A DNA stretch of 64,000 bases from Serratia sp. UGAL515B_01. GTDB taxonomy: Bacteria > Pseudomonadota > Gammaproteobacteria > Enterobacterales > Enterobacteriaceae. The stretch covers positions 4,089,766-4,153,765 of the forward strand of contig NZ_CP109901.1 of the NCBI RefSeq assembly GCF_033095805.1. The letters are read 5' to 3'. This document shows, piece by piece, positions 33,463 through 42,593 of this stretch; position 1 is the stretch's first letter, and each line of letters starts with the position of its first letter. The notes under the pieces were generated by a model, which did not search any database, had not been told where the DNA came from, and was given only the letters and a program-made list of their open reading frames with translations. The position numbers and the translations under genes are program-made.

Positions 33463-34680
33463 ATGCGTAAAACAGACGAAAACATCAATACCGCATCCGG
33501 TTTTCACATTGCGATGATCCTGCTGGGGATTGCCGTCACGCCGGTGCTGCTCTCATCGTCTAGCTTGGGTAGTCAACTGTCCCGCGCTGGGCTTATCACA
33601 GTGGTGGCATTGGGCGGTGTGATCCTGGCCGTGTTGTCGGCCATCACTATTTGCGTCGGGGAGAAGGCTCGGTTACCCACTTACGGCATCGTGAAATACC
33701 CTTTCGGTGAGCGCGGGGCGATTGCCATCAACATCCTGATGGCAATCAGCCTGTTCGGTTGGATTGCTGTGACGGCTAACATGTTTGGTCACTCGCTACA
33801 CGATCTGCTGGCGCAGCATGGCATGGAGCTGCCTATAGCGCTTTTGGTTGCGCTGGGTTGCTGCATCTTTGTCGTCTCTACGGCCTTTGGGTTTGCCGTG
33901 CTAGGAAAAGTGGCGCAAATCGCGGTGCCGGTTATTGCACTAGTATTGTGCTATATCCTGTATGTGGCGACGCACGGTCAGGCCGACTTGGTGCAGAGCG
34001 TTGGCAAGATGGAGATTGGGGTCGCCGTATCTACCGTGGTGGGAACGATCATTGTGCTGGTCGCCACCTTGCCAGACTTTGGCAGCTTTGCGCATAACCG
34101 CAAGCATGCGCTGATTGGCGCGTTTATGACTTTCCTGGTTGCCTATCCTATCCTCTACTGGGTGGGCGCAACGCCAAGTGCCCTGAGTGGCCAAAGTTCA
34201 TTGCTGGCGGCAATGGCGGCATTCGGCTCGGTATTGCCAGCGGCGCTGTTGTTGATCTTCGCCTGTATCACGGGTAATGCGGGCAATATGTTTCAGGGCA
34301 CGCTGGTGGTTTCAACACTATTAACCCGTTTTCCTAAATGGCAGATCACACTGGCGCTTGGCATACTGTCGGCGATTGTTGGCAGCATGGATATCATGGG
34401 TTGGTTTATTCCGTTCCTGCTGTTTCTGGGCATTGCCACACCACCGGTCGCCGGTATCTACATTGCTGACTTTTTCCTCTATCGTCGTCACGGTTATCAG
34501 GAAAAGGTGCTGGCTACTGAACCGCAGATCAAACTACTGACCTTCGTAGCATGGTTTGCCGGGGCGGCGGTGGGCTTTATGACCGTCAAAGGTATCTTCA
34601 CTTTGACCACTATCCCTTCGGTGGACTCGATCCTGGTGGCCTGTGTGGGGTATGCGTTGTTGAGCCGGATAGGCAGGTAA
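33463..34680 (+). CDS. NCS1/cytosine-permease-like transporter
   Basis: 405-residue inner-membrane transporter with about twelve hydrophobic helices, of the nucleobase:cation symporter-1 type (CodB-like). Recognisable parts: GFHIAMILLGIAVTPVLLSS, FGWIAVTANMFGHSL and VATLPDFGSFAHNRKHALIG. CodB relatives carry cytosine, allantoin, hydantoin or uracil. Operon context suggests import of the ureide that feeds the enzymes upstream. It lies 130 bp after the previous gene, behind a stem-loop. The substrate is inferred only from context. Confidence 0.82.
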   Translation: MRKTDENINTASGFHIAMILLGIAVTPVLLSSSSLGSQLSRAGLITVVALGGVILAVLSAITICVGEKARLPTYGIVKYPFGERGAIAINILMAISLFGWIAVTANMFGHSLHDLLAQHGMELPIALLVALGCCIFVVSTAFGFAVLGKVAQIAVPVIALVLCYILYVATHGQADLVQSVGKMEIGVAVSTVVGTIIVLVATLPDFGSFAHNRKHALIGAFMTFLVAYPILYWVGATPSALSGQSSLLAAMAAFGSVLPAALLLIFACITGNAGNMFQGTLVVSTLLTRFPKWQITLALGILSAIVGSMDIMGWFIPFLLFLGIATPPVAGIYIADFFLYRRHGYQEKVLATEPQIKLLTFVAWFAGAAVGFMTVKGIFTLTTIPSVDSILVACVGYALLSRIGR

Positions 34681-34729
34681 AAAAATAAAGCTAGGCTGGC
34701 TACTCGGCTCGTCCTTGGCACGTTCCCGT

Positions 34730-34884
34730 CAGTGGCCACTGCAAGCTGCGTTCAAATTTGCTCCCGGCACACCCCAGCCACTTGAGTTCCGTGAGCTCCT
34801 GGGGATTATGAGTCTCATTAATGAGACTCACCCTACTGACCAGCGTTGCCGTCTTCCTGCAACTCGAATTATTTAGAGTATAAT
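34730..34884. repeat. Dispersed palindromic repeat, copy 4 (degenerate)
   Basis: Contains GTGAGCTCCTGGGGATTATG, a perfect ATGAGTCTCATTAATGAGACTCA-type dyad (about 34808-34830) and the CAACTCGAATTATTTAGAG end seen in other copies. The terminal TATAAT (34879-34884) may serve as the -10 element for the LysR gene. Confidence 0.5.
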
Positions 34885-34898
34885 CCAGCATAATGAAC

Positions 34899-34931
34899 AG
34901 ACCACCCGCATTCCTGTGCGGGTGGTCTTTC
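34899..34931 (+). terminator. Strong terminator in the LysR leader
   Basis: GACCACCCGCA and TGCGGGTGGTC pair perfectly around a short loop, followed by TTTCCT. It lies 28 bp before the LysR ATG and about 15 bp after a TATAAT sequence, so it either closes the permease transcript or attenuates LysR expression. Confidence 0.8.
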
Positions 34932-34958
34932 CTCTATAGGCTGACTCAGGGAATCATT

Positions 34959-35867
34959 ATGTTTATCTCCGACGAAACATTGCGGGTTGTTCATCTGGTT
35001 GCGAAATACCAGAGCATCACTACTGCTGCCGAGCACCTGAACAAAGTCCCTTCAGCGATTAGCTACACGGTTAAAAAATTAGAGGAGAGTTTTGGCATTG
35101 AGCTGTTTTTACGCAAAGGCCGCTATATCGAACTGACCCCAGCAGGGGAGTATTTTATCGAGCAAAGCAAAACCATCCTTAACGATTTGGATGCGTTACG
35201 GCGCAATACTGCATTGATCCACGGCGGTGTAGAGCAGGAGTTGACAATAGCGGTGAACAATATTATCCCCCGTTCGGCGATTGTTGAGTTTGTCTGTGAT
35301 TTTGAGCTGGCGTTTCCGTCCACACGTTTGACGATTGATACCGAAGTGTATAACGGGTGCTGGGATGCGCTGTATAGCAAAAGGGCCAACCTGGTGATTG
35401 GTGCACCCCACGTAGTGCCGAGTACCGAAGGGATTATCAGCGAGTCTATCGGCCATTTGGAGTGGGATTTTGTCGTTGGGCCACAGCATCCGTTGGCAAC
35501 CCAGGTTCAGCCGTTGCAAAACGCTGCATTGCGTCAGTATCCGGCGATTTGTATTCGTGATACCGCAGTGAACTTTGTGCCGCAGCAGGCCTGGTTACTG
35601 GAAGGACAAAAGCCAATGTTTGTCCCTGATTTTGCCACCGCCATTGAACTGGTCCAGCGCAATGTTGCGATTGGTTATGTGCCCCATCACCTAGCGTTAC
35701 CGCTGCTGAATGCAGGTTCGATGGTGAAAAAACCGATGCAGGAACATAAGCATGCTACGCAGCTCTTTTTAGCCGCCCGTTCTGATGGTATGGGAAAAGT
35801 CAGCCGTTGGTGTATGGATTATCTGCTGGCACCCTCGTTCCACGCCAGATTACATGGACAGTTATGA
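34959..35867 (+). CDS. LysR-family transcriptional regulator
   Basis: 302 residues from the ATG at 34959 (CAGGGA in front). An upstream ATG at 34893 would add 22 residues that only translate the terminator hairpin and is rejected. N-terminal winged HTH: LRVVHLVAKYQSITTAAEHL, NKVPSAISYTVKKLEESFGI and LFLRKGRYIELTPAGE. The effector domain follows (about 95-300), with IVEFVCDFELAFPSTRLTID. The probable regulator of the ureide operon that ends 280 bp upstream; the CTGCA-N10-TGCAG dyad at 26979 is a candidate site. Confidence 0.88.
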   Translation: MFISDETLRVVHLVAKYQSITTAAEHLNKVPSAISYTVKKLEESFGIELFLRKGRYIELTPAGEYFIEQSKTILNDLDALRRNTALIHGGVEQELTIAVNNIIPRSAIVEFVCDFELAFPSTRLTIDTEVYNGCWDALYSKRANLVIGAPHVVPSTEGIISESIGHLEWDFVVGPQHPLATQVQPLQNAALRQYPAICIRDTAVNFVPQQAWLLEGQKPMFVPDFATAIELVQRNVAIGYVPHHLALPLLNAGSMVKKPMQEHKHATQLFLAARSDGMGKVSRWCMDYLLAPSFHARLHGQL

Positions 35868-35872
35868 GGCGG

Positions 35873-36583
35873 TTACTGTTGAACCTCGTAGACCAAATCA
35901 TAGGAAGATAATTTCCCCCCTGGGGTTCCCTGGATCAGTTCTATGTCCTGCTCCAAACTGCAGAATAAAGCGGCGCTGCTGCGAAGTGGTGAAGCATAGG
36001 TAATATCGAAGAACAGTTGTGTGGCGTCTTCAGGCCGGCTGTTTTTCATTTCTTTTTTTATCCACTGTTCCAGCTCCAGCGCTATTTTTTGCAGGTCTTC
36101 GTCTTCTTTTAGTAGGTGGATATTAATACCTTTATCTAACTCAAGGCTCGCCAGTTCGTTTTGATATTCCGACTGTAAGACCTGGGGGATCAGTAATGAT
36201 ATTTTTTCGGCCGCGGCATAGGTTCGCAGGAAGGTGGATACTTTCCCTAAAACTGGAGTACCAATAATGTGTGGCCCATGCAGCAACGTTTTTTTCTTGG
36301 TTATACGGTAGATATGGGGCTTTTTAACATGATGTAATGTCATGACTGAAGTAAATAGTAAGAGGATTGCGGTAAAAAGTAATGGAATGAACCAGATAAA
36401 AAAACTCACTAAATCGGTAAACGGGTGGGAATAACGTTCAACATCATCTGGGCGAAAAAAGCGCAATATCATTTTGAAAATAAGCCCTTCATTCAGCGCA
36501 TCGGTGACCCAACCGGTCAATACAATGGCGGATAAGGCGTAACATGACGTTTTGATATGATGCAGTAAGACAGAACGTTCCAC
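35873..36583 (-). CDS. Unrecognised two-TM protein with CARF-like soluble domain
   Basis: 236 residues. Two hydrophobic segments (about 14-38 and 58-84) place a C-terminal domain of about 150 residues on one side of the membrane, probably the cytoplasm. That domain alternates predicted strands and helices: IGTPVLGKVSTFLRTYAAAE, KISLLIPQVLQSEY, GINIHLLKEDEDLQKIALEL. It ends with LFFDITYASPLRSSAALF, reminiscent of the D-x-T-G-G-T-K strand-turn of CARF/Card1-type nucleotide-sensor domains, with GG replaced by YAS. No CRISPR or cyclase gene is in the window. Convergent with the LysR gene, 5 bp apart. The family is unknown to me. Confidence 0.6.
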   Translation of the reverse strand: MERSVLLHHIKTSCYALSAIVLTGWVTDALNEGLIFKMILRFFRPDDVERYSHPFTDLVSFFIWFIPLLFTAILLLFTSVMTLHHVKKPHIYRITKKKTLLHGPHIIGTPVLGKVSTFLRTYAAAEKISLLIPQVLQSEYQNELASLELDKGINIHLLKEDEDLQKIALELEQWIKKEMKNSRPEDATQLFFDITYASPLRSSAALFCSLEQDIELIQGTPGGKLSSYDLVYEVQQ

Positions 36584-36706
36584 GGCTTATCTCTCCTTAC
36601 GCGGTGTCATTGCTATCGACAGTATCCTTTCATCTCAGGGTGTAATAAGCAAGCGAGGGGATCACTGGCAAGGCTTTGGGGAGGGCGTATGCGCGAGATA
36701 AGCATA

Positions 36707-36730
36707 CCCCACCGGAGAGATCCGGCGGGG
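36707..36730 (-). terminator. Terminator of glpTQ
   Basis: CCCCACCGG and CCGGCGGGG pair around a 6-nt loop just after the glpQ stop on the minus strand. Confidence 0.7.
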
Positions 36731-36740
36731 AAAGATAAAG

Positions 36741-37820
36741 CTACTTGTGTTGCCCTTGTTTTTGTAGGAAGTGCACGCCTTGGTCTGGGAAGTCGGTGAA
36801 CACACCATCAACTCCGGCCTGATTGTAAATAGCGTCAAATAGCTGATTTACATCGGTGACATATTTCGGCAGTTTATCTGCGCGAATGGTGTAGGGATGT
36901 ACCTGCAGATTGTTGGCATGTGCGTCTTTCACCATCTCGGTCAGCACGATGTGATTTGGGCTGGATTCTTTTTCGGCAATCAGCATATGGTAGTCAGGGC
37001 CGATACCATCAGCATACTGGGCGATCTTTTTCATCGCATCCGGTTTGAACATCCAGTCGTAGTCGTAGTTCACCCATTTGCCATCGGCTTTCTGCTCGTA
37101 GGTTTCGTGCCAATCCGTTTGGGCAATCAGCTGCACTAGCTTCAGATCCATCCCCATCTTGGGTTCCAACTGCTCCTTGATGCGCTTTAATTCGTTAGCA
37201 TCAAAGCATTGTAGATAGACGTTATCGCTCTTCTTGGTGTAGCCATACTGTTTCAGCACCTCCAGCACTTTGGTGGTGATGTCTTTACCTTCCTGCTTAT
37301 GGAACCATGGTGCTTTGATTTCCGGATAGATACCGATGTTCTTGCCAGTTGAATGGTTTAGCCCCTGAACAAACTCAATCTCTTCCTGGAAGGTATGTAC
37401 GCGGAAATCGGATTTACCCATTGGGAAACGACCAGGGTAACTTTGCACCTGTTTGCCATCTTTAATATCAAAACCTTCGGTGAACTTCAGGGATTTGATT
37501 TCAGACAAAGTAAAATCAATCGCGTAGTAGCGGCCATCTTTGCGTGCCCGATCAGGGAAGCGTTGTGCGACGTCTGTGACGCGATCCAGATAATGATCGT
37601 GCAAGACTACCAGCTCGTTATCCTTGGTCATGACTAAATCTTGTTCGAGGAAATCGGCACCCTGTGCGTAGGCCATGGCTTTGGCCGGCAGTGTGTGCTC
37701 TGGTAGATAGCCGCTGGCACCACGGTGAGCAATAACCACTTTATCCGCAGCTTGCGTAACATTTAGCATTGAGGCAGCAAGGATGATCCCTGTCAGCAGG
37801 GCCGTAGTTTGAGTTCGCAT
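36741..37820 (-). CDS. glpQ: Periplasmic glycerophosphodiester phosphodiesterase GlpQ
   Basis: Hydrolyses glycerophosphodiesters from phospholipid turnover to glycerol-3-phosphate, which GlpT imports. The ATG at 37820 gives 359 residues (E. coli 358); upstream in-frame codons are unsupported. Signal peptide MRTQTTALLTGIILAASMLN, cleaved at TQA-ADK. GDPD catalytic motifs: VIAHRGASGYLPEHTLPA (His and Arg-Glu), DFLEQDLVMTKDNELVVLHD (metal-binding Glu/Asp, second His), and the C-terminal GVDGVFTDFPDQG. It lies 85 bp downstream of glpT in the same direction, forming the glpTQ operon. Confidence 0.97.
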   Translation of the reverse strand: MRTQTTALLTGIILAASMLNVTQAADKVVIAHRGASGYLPEHTLPAKAMAYAQGADFLEQDLVMTKDNELVVLHDHYLDRVTDVAQRFPDRARKDGRYYAIDFTLSEIKSLKFTEGFDIKDGKQVQSYPGRFPMGKSDFRVHTFQEEIEFVQGLNHSTGKNIGIYPEIKAPWFHKQEGKDITTKVLEVLKQYGYTKKSDNVYLQCFDANELKRIKEQLEPKMGMDLKLVQLIAQTDWHETYEQKADGKWVNYDYDWMFKPDAMKKIAQYADGIGPDYHMLIAEKESSPNHIVLTEMVKDAHANNLQVHPYTIRADKLPKYVTDVNQLFDAIYNQAGVDGVFTDFPDQGVHFLQKQGQHK

Positions 37821-37905
37821 TCTGTTGTGCTCCTTGTTGTGGGCAGAGAGTGGAAAAAGGTCGCGATGTGCGACCTTTGGCAATTATGCAAAAATATTGT
37901 GACAG

Positions 37906-39258
37906 TTAACCGCGTTTGGCCGCGATATCGGCGTGATGTTTCTTCTCACTGATCATGGTCAGTAACAGCAATAATACCGCACCAATACTACCGCCTATCA
38001 TCACCATAAAGCCGCCGTCCCAGCCGAAGAAATCTACGGTGTAACCCACGATGGCGCTTGCTGCGACCGACCCCCCAAGATAACCAAACAATCCGGTGAA
38101 GCCTGCGGCAGTTCCCGCTGCTTTTTTAGGTGCCAGCTCTAGAGCGTGTAGGCCGATCAGCATGACTGGGCCATAGATCAGGAAGCCGATAGTGATCATA
38201 CAGGCCATATCAATACCTGGGTTACCCACCGGATTAAGCCAGTAAACGATGGTGGCGATGGTAACCAGCGTCATGAAGAACACACCAGTAGCACCACGAT
38301 TGCCTTTGAATACTTTGTCTGACATCCAGCCACACAGCAGTGTGCCAGGGATACCGGCGTACTCGTAAAGGAAATAGGCCCAAGAAGACTTATCCAGTGT
38401 GAAGTGCTTCACTTCTTTCAGATAGGTAGGTGACCAATCCAGGATGCCATAACGCAGAAGGTAGACAAATACGTTAGCTATGGCGATGTACCACAGTAGT
38501 TTGTTTGGTAGAACGTACTGCATGAAGATCTGCTTGGCTGTCAGCTCTTCTTCCGCTTTCTCACTGTAATCATCCGGGTAGTCGTTCTTATACTCTTCGA
38601 TAGATGGCAACCCACAGGACTGTGGCGTGTCGCGCATCAGGGCAAAAGCGATCAACGCAATCAGGATCGCACCGAACGCAGGCATATACAGCGCCGCTTT
38701 CCAGTCGTTAAACCACGCCATACCTACCAGGAACAACAGTGGTGGCAGGCCGCCGCCGACGTTATGGGCGCAGTTCCATACTGAAACGATACCGCCGCGC
38801 TCTTTCTGCGACCACCAGTGCACCATGGTACGGCCACAGGGAGGCCAACCCATCCCCTGGAACCAGCCACACAGGAACAGCAACACGAACATCACGGCGA
38901 TGCTGGATGTTGCCCAAGGAACAAAGCCCATAAAAAGCATGACGGCAGCGGCAAGGATCAGGCCAGCGGGCAGAAATACGCGTGGGTTGGAACGGTCAGA
39001 AACAGACCCCATGATGAACTTGGAGAATCCGTAGGCAATCGAGATCCCCGATAGCGCAAACCCCAGGTCACCCTTGCTGAAACCTTGATCGATCAGATAG
39101 GGCATTGCTAAGGTAAAGTTTTTGCGCACTAGGTAATAAGCGGCATAACCGAAAAAGATCCCCATAAAAATTTGCCAGCGTAGCTTTCGATAGAGCGGAT
39201 CTACCTTCTCAAGCGGTACACGGGAAATGTGTGCCGCTGGCTTAAAAATACTCAACAT
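37906..39258 (-). CDS. glpT: Glycerol-3-phosphate/phosphate antiporter GlpT
   Basis: 450-residue major facilitator (organophosphate:Pi antiporter) with twelve membrane helices; it also imports fosfomycin. Conserved stretches include LRWQIFMGIFFGYAAYYLVR (with the phosphate-binding Arg), GFALSGISIAYGFSKFIMG and FLCGWFQGMGWPPCGRTMVH. Upstream lies the divergent glpT-glpA control region with CRP and GlpR sites. glpQ follows. Confidence 0.97.
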   Translation of the reverse strand: MLSIFKPAAHISRVPLEKVDPLYRKLRWQIFMGIFFGYAAYYLVRKNFTLAMPYLIDQGFSKGDLGFALSGISIAYGFSKFIMGSVSDRSNPRVFLPAGLILAAAVMLFMGFVPWATSSIAVMFVLLFLCGWFQGMGWPPCGRTMVHWWSQKERGGIVSVWNCAHNVGGGLPPLLFLVGMAWFNDWKAALYMPAFGAILIALIAFALMRDTPQSCGLPSIEEYKNDYPDDYSEKAEEELTAKQIFMQYVLPNKLLWYIAIANVFVYLLRYGILDWSPTYLKEVKHFTLDKSSWAYFLYEYAGIPGTLLCGWMSDKVFKGNRGATGVFFMTLVTIATIVYWLNPVGNPGIDMACMITIGFLIYGPVMLIGLHALELAPKKAAGTAAGFTGLFGYLGGSVAASAIVGYTVDFFGWDGGFMVMIGGSIGAVLLLLLTMISEKKHHADIAAKRG

Positions 39259-39548
39259 GAGCGCCTCCGATGGCTTTATCAGTTATTACATCAACAGGAA
39301 ACGGATGCCCCGAAGATGTTCGAGCGGAAACTCGTTTGTCTTCCTCAATCTATTGATCGCTAGCGATACTCACGTGAAATTGAGGGACACACCTGGAAAT
39401 GTTGTCAAAATTGTTCTACAGCGAGCGCCATCCTAGTGAAGAGCTGTCGTAGTCACTGTGATGAATGGCCAATTGTTACACTTTTTATACATCAGCGGCG
39501 AATTTTGAGCGATTGGTTAACGTTATGAAATAGGAAAACGCACGTAAC

Positions 39549-39566
39549 GCGTGACCCCGATCACAA
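39549..39566. promoter_or_regulatory. CRP site between glpT and glpA
   Basis: GCGTGACCCCGATCACAA has the GTGA-N6-TCAC core, near-perfect symmetry, and sits in the 424-bp divergent region of two operons that are CRP-activated in E. coli. Confidence 0.75.
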
Positions 39567-39578
39567 TTAAGGTTTTTT

Positions 39579-39625
39579 ATGAACATTCCATGTTCGCTTT
39601 TTGTTCGTTATTGTTCTTTATCAAA
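39579..39625. promoter_or_regulatory. GlpR operators between glpT and glpA
   Basis: Tandem half-sites ATGAACATTCCATGTTCG and TTGTTCGTTATTGTTC resemble the GlpR operator (TATGTTCG-type dyads). Position about 60-100 bp before glpA fits repression relieved by glycerol-3-phosphate. Confidence 0.65.
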
Positions 39626-39682
39626 CAAAAACCCTAGCAAGTGTGGCTCTATAGAGCCATCACCACAGGCTTAGGGGGCATG

Positions 39683-41332
39683 ATGAGTAATAACTCACCA
39701 GTGACCGAAACGGATGTGATTATCATTGGTGGCGGGGCCACCGGGGCAGGGATTGCGCGTGATTGTGCGCGGCGTGGTCTGCGTTGCGTTTTGTTGGAAC
39801 GACATGACATTGCCACTGGGGCTACAGGCCGCAATCATGGCTTGTTGCACAGTGGTGCGCGTTATGCGGTGACCGATAGCGAATCTGCTCGTGAATGTAT
39901 TGAAGAGAACCGCATTCTCAAGCGTATCGCTCATCACTGTATTGAACGTACCGACGGTCTTTTTATTACTTTGCCAGAAGACTCTATGGCTTATCAGCAG
40001 CAGTTTATTGCTGCTTGCCAGCATGCTGGAATTGATGCTGAAGCTATTGATGTCAAACAGGCATTACTGCTGGAGCCTGCGGTCAATCGTGCATTGATTG
40101 GCGCTGTTCGTGTACCGGATGGCACGGTCGATCCTTTCCGACTGACAGCGGCCAATATGCTGGATGCACGTGAGCATGGTGCACGGGTTCTCACGTATCA
40201 TCAGGTGATTGGTTTGCTGCGTATGAGCGATCGTGTGACCGGTGTGCGCGTTTTCGACCATAATGTGGCGCATCAGTACGACATTCATGCGCAGGTGGTG
40301 GTTAACGCTGCTGGGATCTGGGGCCAACAAATTGCCGAATACGCCGATTTGCGTGTTCGTATGTTCCCCGCCAAGGGGGCGTTACTGATCCTGGGCCATC
40401 GCATCAATAACATGGTGATTAACCGGTGTCGTAAACCGGCGGACGCCGATATTCTGGTACCGGGGGATACTATTTCACTGATCGGCACCACTTCCACGCA
40501 CATTGAGTACGACCAGATTGATAATATGGTGGTCACACCGCAGGAAGTCGACGTATTGATCCGTGAAGGTTCATTACTTGCCCCCAAACTGGCGCAAACT
40601 CGCATTCTACGCGCCTACGCGGGCGTGCGGCCACTGGTTGCTAGTGATAACGATCCTTCAGGGCGCAGCGTCAGCCGTGGCATCGTGTTGCTCGATCACG
40701 CCGAGCGTGATGGGTTGGCTGGTTTTATCACTATCACCGGTGGCAAGCTGATGACCTATCGGCTGATGGCGCAGTGGGCCACAGATAATGTATGCGCCAA
40801 ACTGGGCATCACGACGCCTTGTACTACCGCAGAAGACCCCTTACCAGGTTCCCGTCAGTCCACGGAGGAAACGGCGCGCAGCGTGGTTTCGCTGCCGGCC
40901 AGTATTCGCGGCTCGGCTGTCTATCGGCATGGCGATCGTGCCAGCTTGGTACCCTCAGGGAACCGGCTGGATAACAGTTTGGTGTGTGAGTGTGAAGCGG
41001 TCACCGCTGGAGAGGTTCGCTATGCGGTGAACTCTTTGACCGTCAATAACCTGGTTGACCTGCGTCGCCGTACCCGTGTTGGCATGGGGACCTGTCAAGG
41101 GGAACTGTGCGCCTGCCGTGCTGCTGGGTTGTTGACGCGCTTTGAGGTCACAACGCCACAGCAATCTATCTCACAGCTCTCTCACTTTCTGAACGAACGT
41201 TGGAAAGGAGTGCGCCCTATCGCTTGGGGGGACGCCTTGCGGGAAAGTGAATTTACCAGTTGGGTATATCAAGGGCTATGTGGACTTGACGCATGCGGTG
41301 ACCAGATGCAAGGAGCGGATGATGCAATTTGA
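39683..41332 (+). CDS. glpA: Anaerobic glycerol-3-phosphate dehydrogenase subunit A
   Basis: Catalytic FAD subunit oxidising glycerol-3-phosphate to dihydroxyacetone phosphate under anaerobic conditions. 549 residues from 39683; the ATG one codon earlier is closer to the AGGGGG ribosome binding site and less well spaced. FAD Rossmann motif DVIIIGGGATGAGIARDCAR. DAO fold throughout with YAGVRPLVASDNDPSGRSVS. The C-terminal BFD-like [2Fe-2S] domain has VCECEAVTAGEVRYAV and GTCQGELCACRAAG. It overlaps glpB by 11 bp. First gene of glpABC. Confidence 0.97.
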   Translation: MSNNSPVTETDVIIIGGGATGAGIARDCARRGLRCVLLERHDIATGATGRNHGLLHSGARYAVTDSESARECIEENRILKRIAHHCIERTDGLFITLPEDSMAYQQQFIAACQHAGIDAEAIDVKQALLLEPAVNRALIGAVRVPDGTVDPFRLTAANMLDAREHGARVLTYHQVIGLLRMSDRVTGVRVFDHNVAHQYDIHAQVVVNAAGIWGQQIAEYADLRVRMFPAKGALLILGHRINNMVINRCRKPADADILVPGDTISLIGTTSTHIEYDQIDNMVVTPQEVDVLIREGSLLAPKLAQTRILRAYAGVRPLVASDNDPSGRSVSRGIVLLDHAERDGLAGFITITGGKLMTYRLMAQWATDNVCAKLGITTPCTTAEDPLPGSRQSTEETARSVVSLPASIRGSAVYRHGDRASLVPSGNRLDNSLVCECEAVTAGEVRYAVNSLTVNNLVDLRRRTRVGMGTCQGELCACRAAGLLTRFEVTTPQQSISQLSHFLNERWKGVRPIAWGDALRESEFTSWVYQGLCGLDACGDQMQGADDAI

Positions 41333-42593
41333 TACGGTCGTGATTGGTGCAGGATTGGCTGGTTTGAGCTGTGCTATCCGTTTGGCAGAACGGGGCCAAC
41401 GCTGCGCGGTGATCAGTGCCGGTCAGAGCGCTCTCTATTTTTCCTCCGGCTCTCTCGATCTCTTGGCACAACTGCCTGATGGTACAACGGTGGCATCGCC
41501 GCTATCTGCCTTGCCTGCTCTGATGCAACAGGCTCCGCAGCATCCCTATAGTCTGATTGGTGCTAGTCAAGTGGCGACGTTGGCAACCGAAGCCGAACAA
41601 TTACTGCAACGCTGCGGTATGCAGATGCAGGGCAATTGCGAACGGAATCACCTGCGTGTCACCCCATTGGGGACGCGCCGAGCAACCTGGCTCAGTCCGG
41701 AAACCGTCCCGGTTTCACCGCTCGGCGGCAAACTGCCTTGGCAAAATATCGCGGTGCTGGGCATAGAAGGCTTTTTGGACTTCCAACCGCACATGGCGGC
41801 AAGCGCAATGGTTGAGGAACAGGGTGTCACAGCAGAAGTGGCATTTATGAATTTGCCGATCCTCGATCGCCTGCGTAATAACCCGAGTGAGTTTCGCGCG
41901 GTGAACATTGCCCGTGTGCTGGATATGCCAGAGCATCTGGCGATACTGGCAGAAGAAGTGAAACGTCAGGCAGGCGAGGCGCAGGCCATCTTCCTGCCAG
42001 CCTGCCTGGGGTTGGAAAGTGATGAGCCGCTACAGGCACTGCGCCAGGCTACTGGCAAGGCGATTTGTCTATTACCGACGTTACCTCCTTCCGTATTAGG
42101 GATGAGACTCAATCAGGCATTGCGTCAGCGTTTGCAGAAATTAGGGGGGGTATTCATGCCAGGGGATACCGTATTGCAGGCGAGTTTCGACGGGCATCGT
42201 ATCACCAGCCTCTATACCCGCAATCACACAGATATTCCGTTGCGGGCAGAGCAGGTGGTGTTAGCCAGTGGCAGCTTCTTCAGCAACGGTTTGGTAGCTG
42301 CATTTAATGGCATCCGTGAGCCAGTGTTTGGCCTGGATGTGTTTAGCAAAACCGAACGTGCCGACTGGTGCCACCCGGACCTGTTTGCCTCGCAACCCTA
42401 TCTGCAATTCGGGGTGCGAACCGATCGCAGTCTGCGAGCGCTAAAACAAGGGGAAGCGATCGTCAATCTGTATGCTATTGGTGCCGTCACAGGCGGCTAC
42501 GATCCGCTGAAGCAAGGCTGTGGTGCAGGAGTTTCACTGATTGGCGCACTGCACGCCGCCCAGCAGATCCTGGCCCAGGAGAAATCAGCATGA
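41322..42593 (+). CDS. glpB: Anaerobic glycerol-3-phosphate dehydrogenase subunit B
   Basis: 423-residue flavoprotein subunit. It starts MQFDTVVIGAGLAGLSCAIR, a dinucleotide-binding motif. The ATG at 41322 has AAGGAG 6 nt upstream and overlaps the glpA stop. Further markers: SALYFSSGSLDLLAQLPDG, LLPTLPPSVLGMRLNQALRQ and FLPACLGL. E. coli GlpB is 419 aa. With GlpA it forms the soluble dimer that GlpC anchors to the membrane. The stop overlaps glpC (ATGA). Confidence 0.97.
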   Translation: MQFDTVVIGAGLAGLSCAIRLAERGQRCAVISAGQSALYFSSGSLDLLAQLPDGTTVASPLSALPALMQQAPQHPYSLIGASQVATLATEAEQLLQRCGMQMQGNCERNHLRVTPLGTRRATWLSPETVPVSPLGGKLPWQNIAVLGIEGFLDFQPHMAASAMVEEQGVTAEVAFMNLPILDRLRNNPSEFRAVNIARVLDMPEHLAILAEEVKRQAGEAQAIFLPACLGLESDEPLQALRQATGKAICLLPTLPPSVLGMRLNQALRQRLQKLGGVFMPGDTVLQASFDGHRITSLYTRNHTDIPLRAEQVVLASGSFFSNGLVAAFNGIREPVFGLDVFSKTERADWCHPDLFASQPYLQFGVRTDRSLRALKQGEAIVNLYAIGAVTGGYDPLKQGCGAGVSLIGALHAAQQILAQEKSA

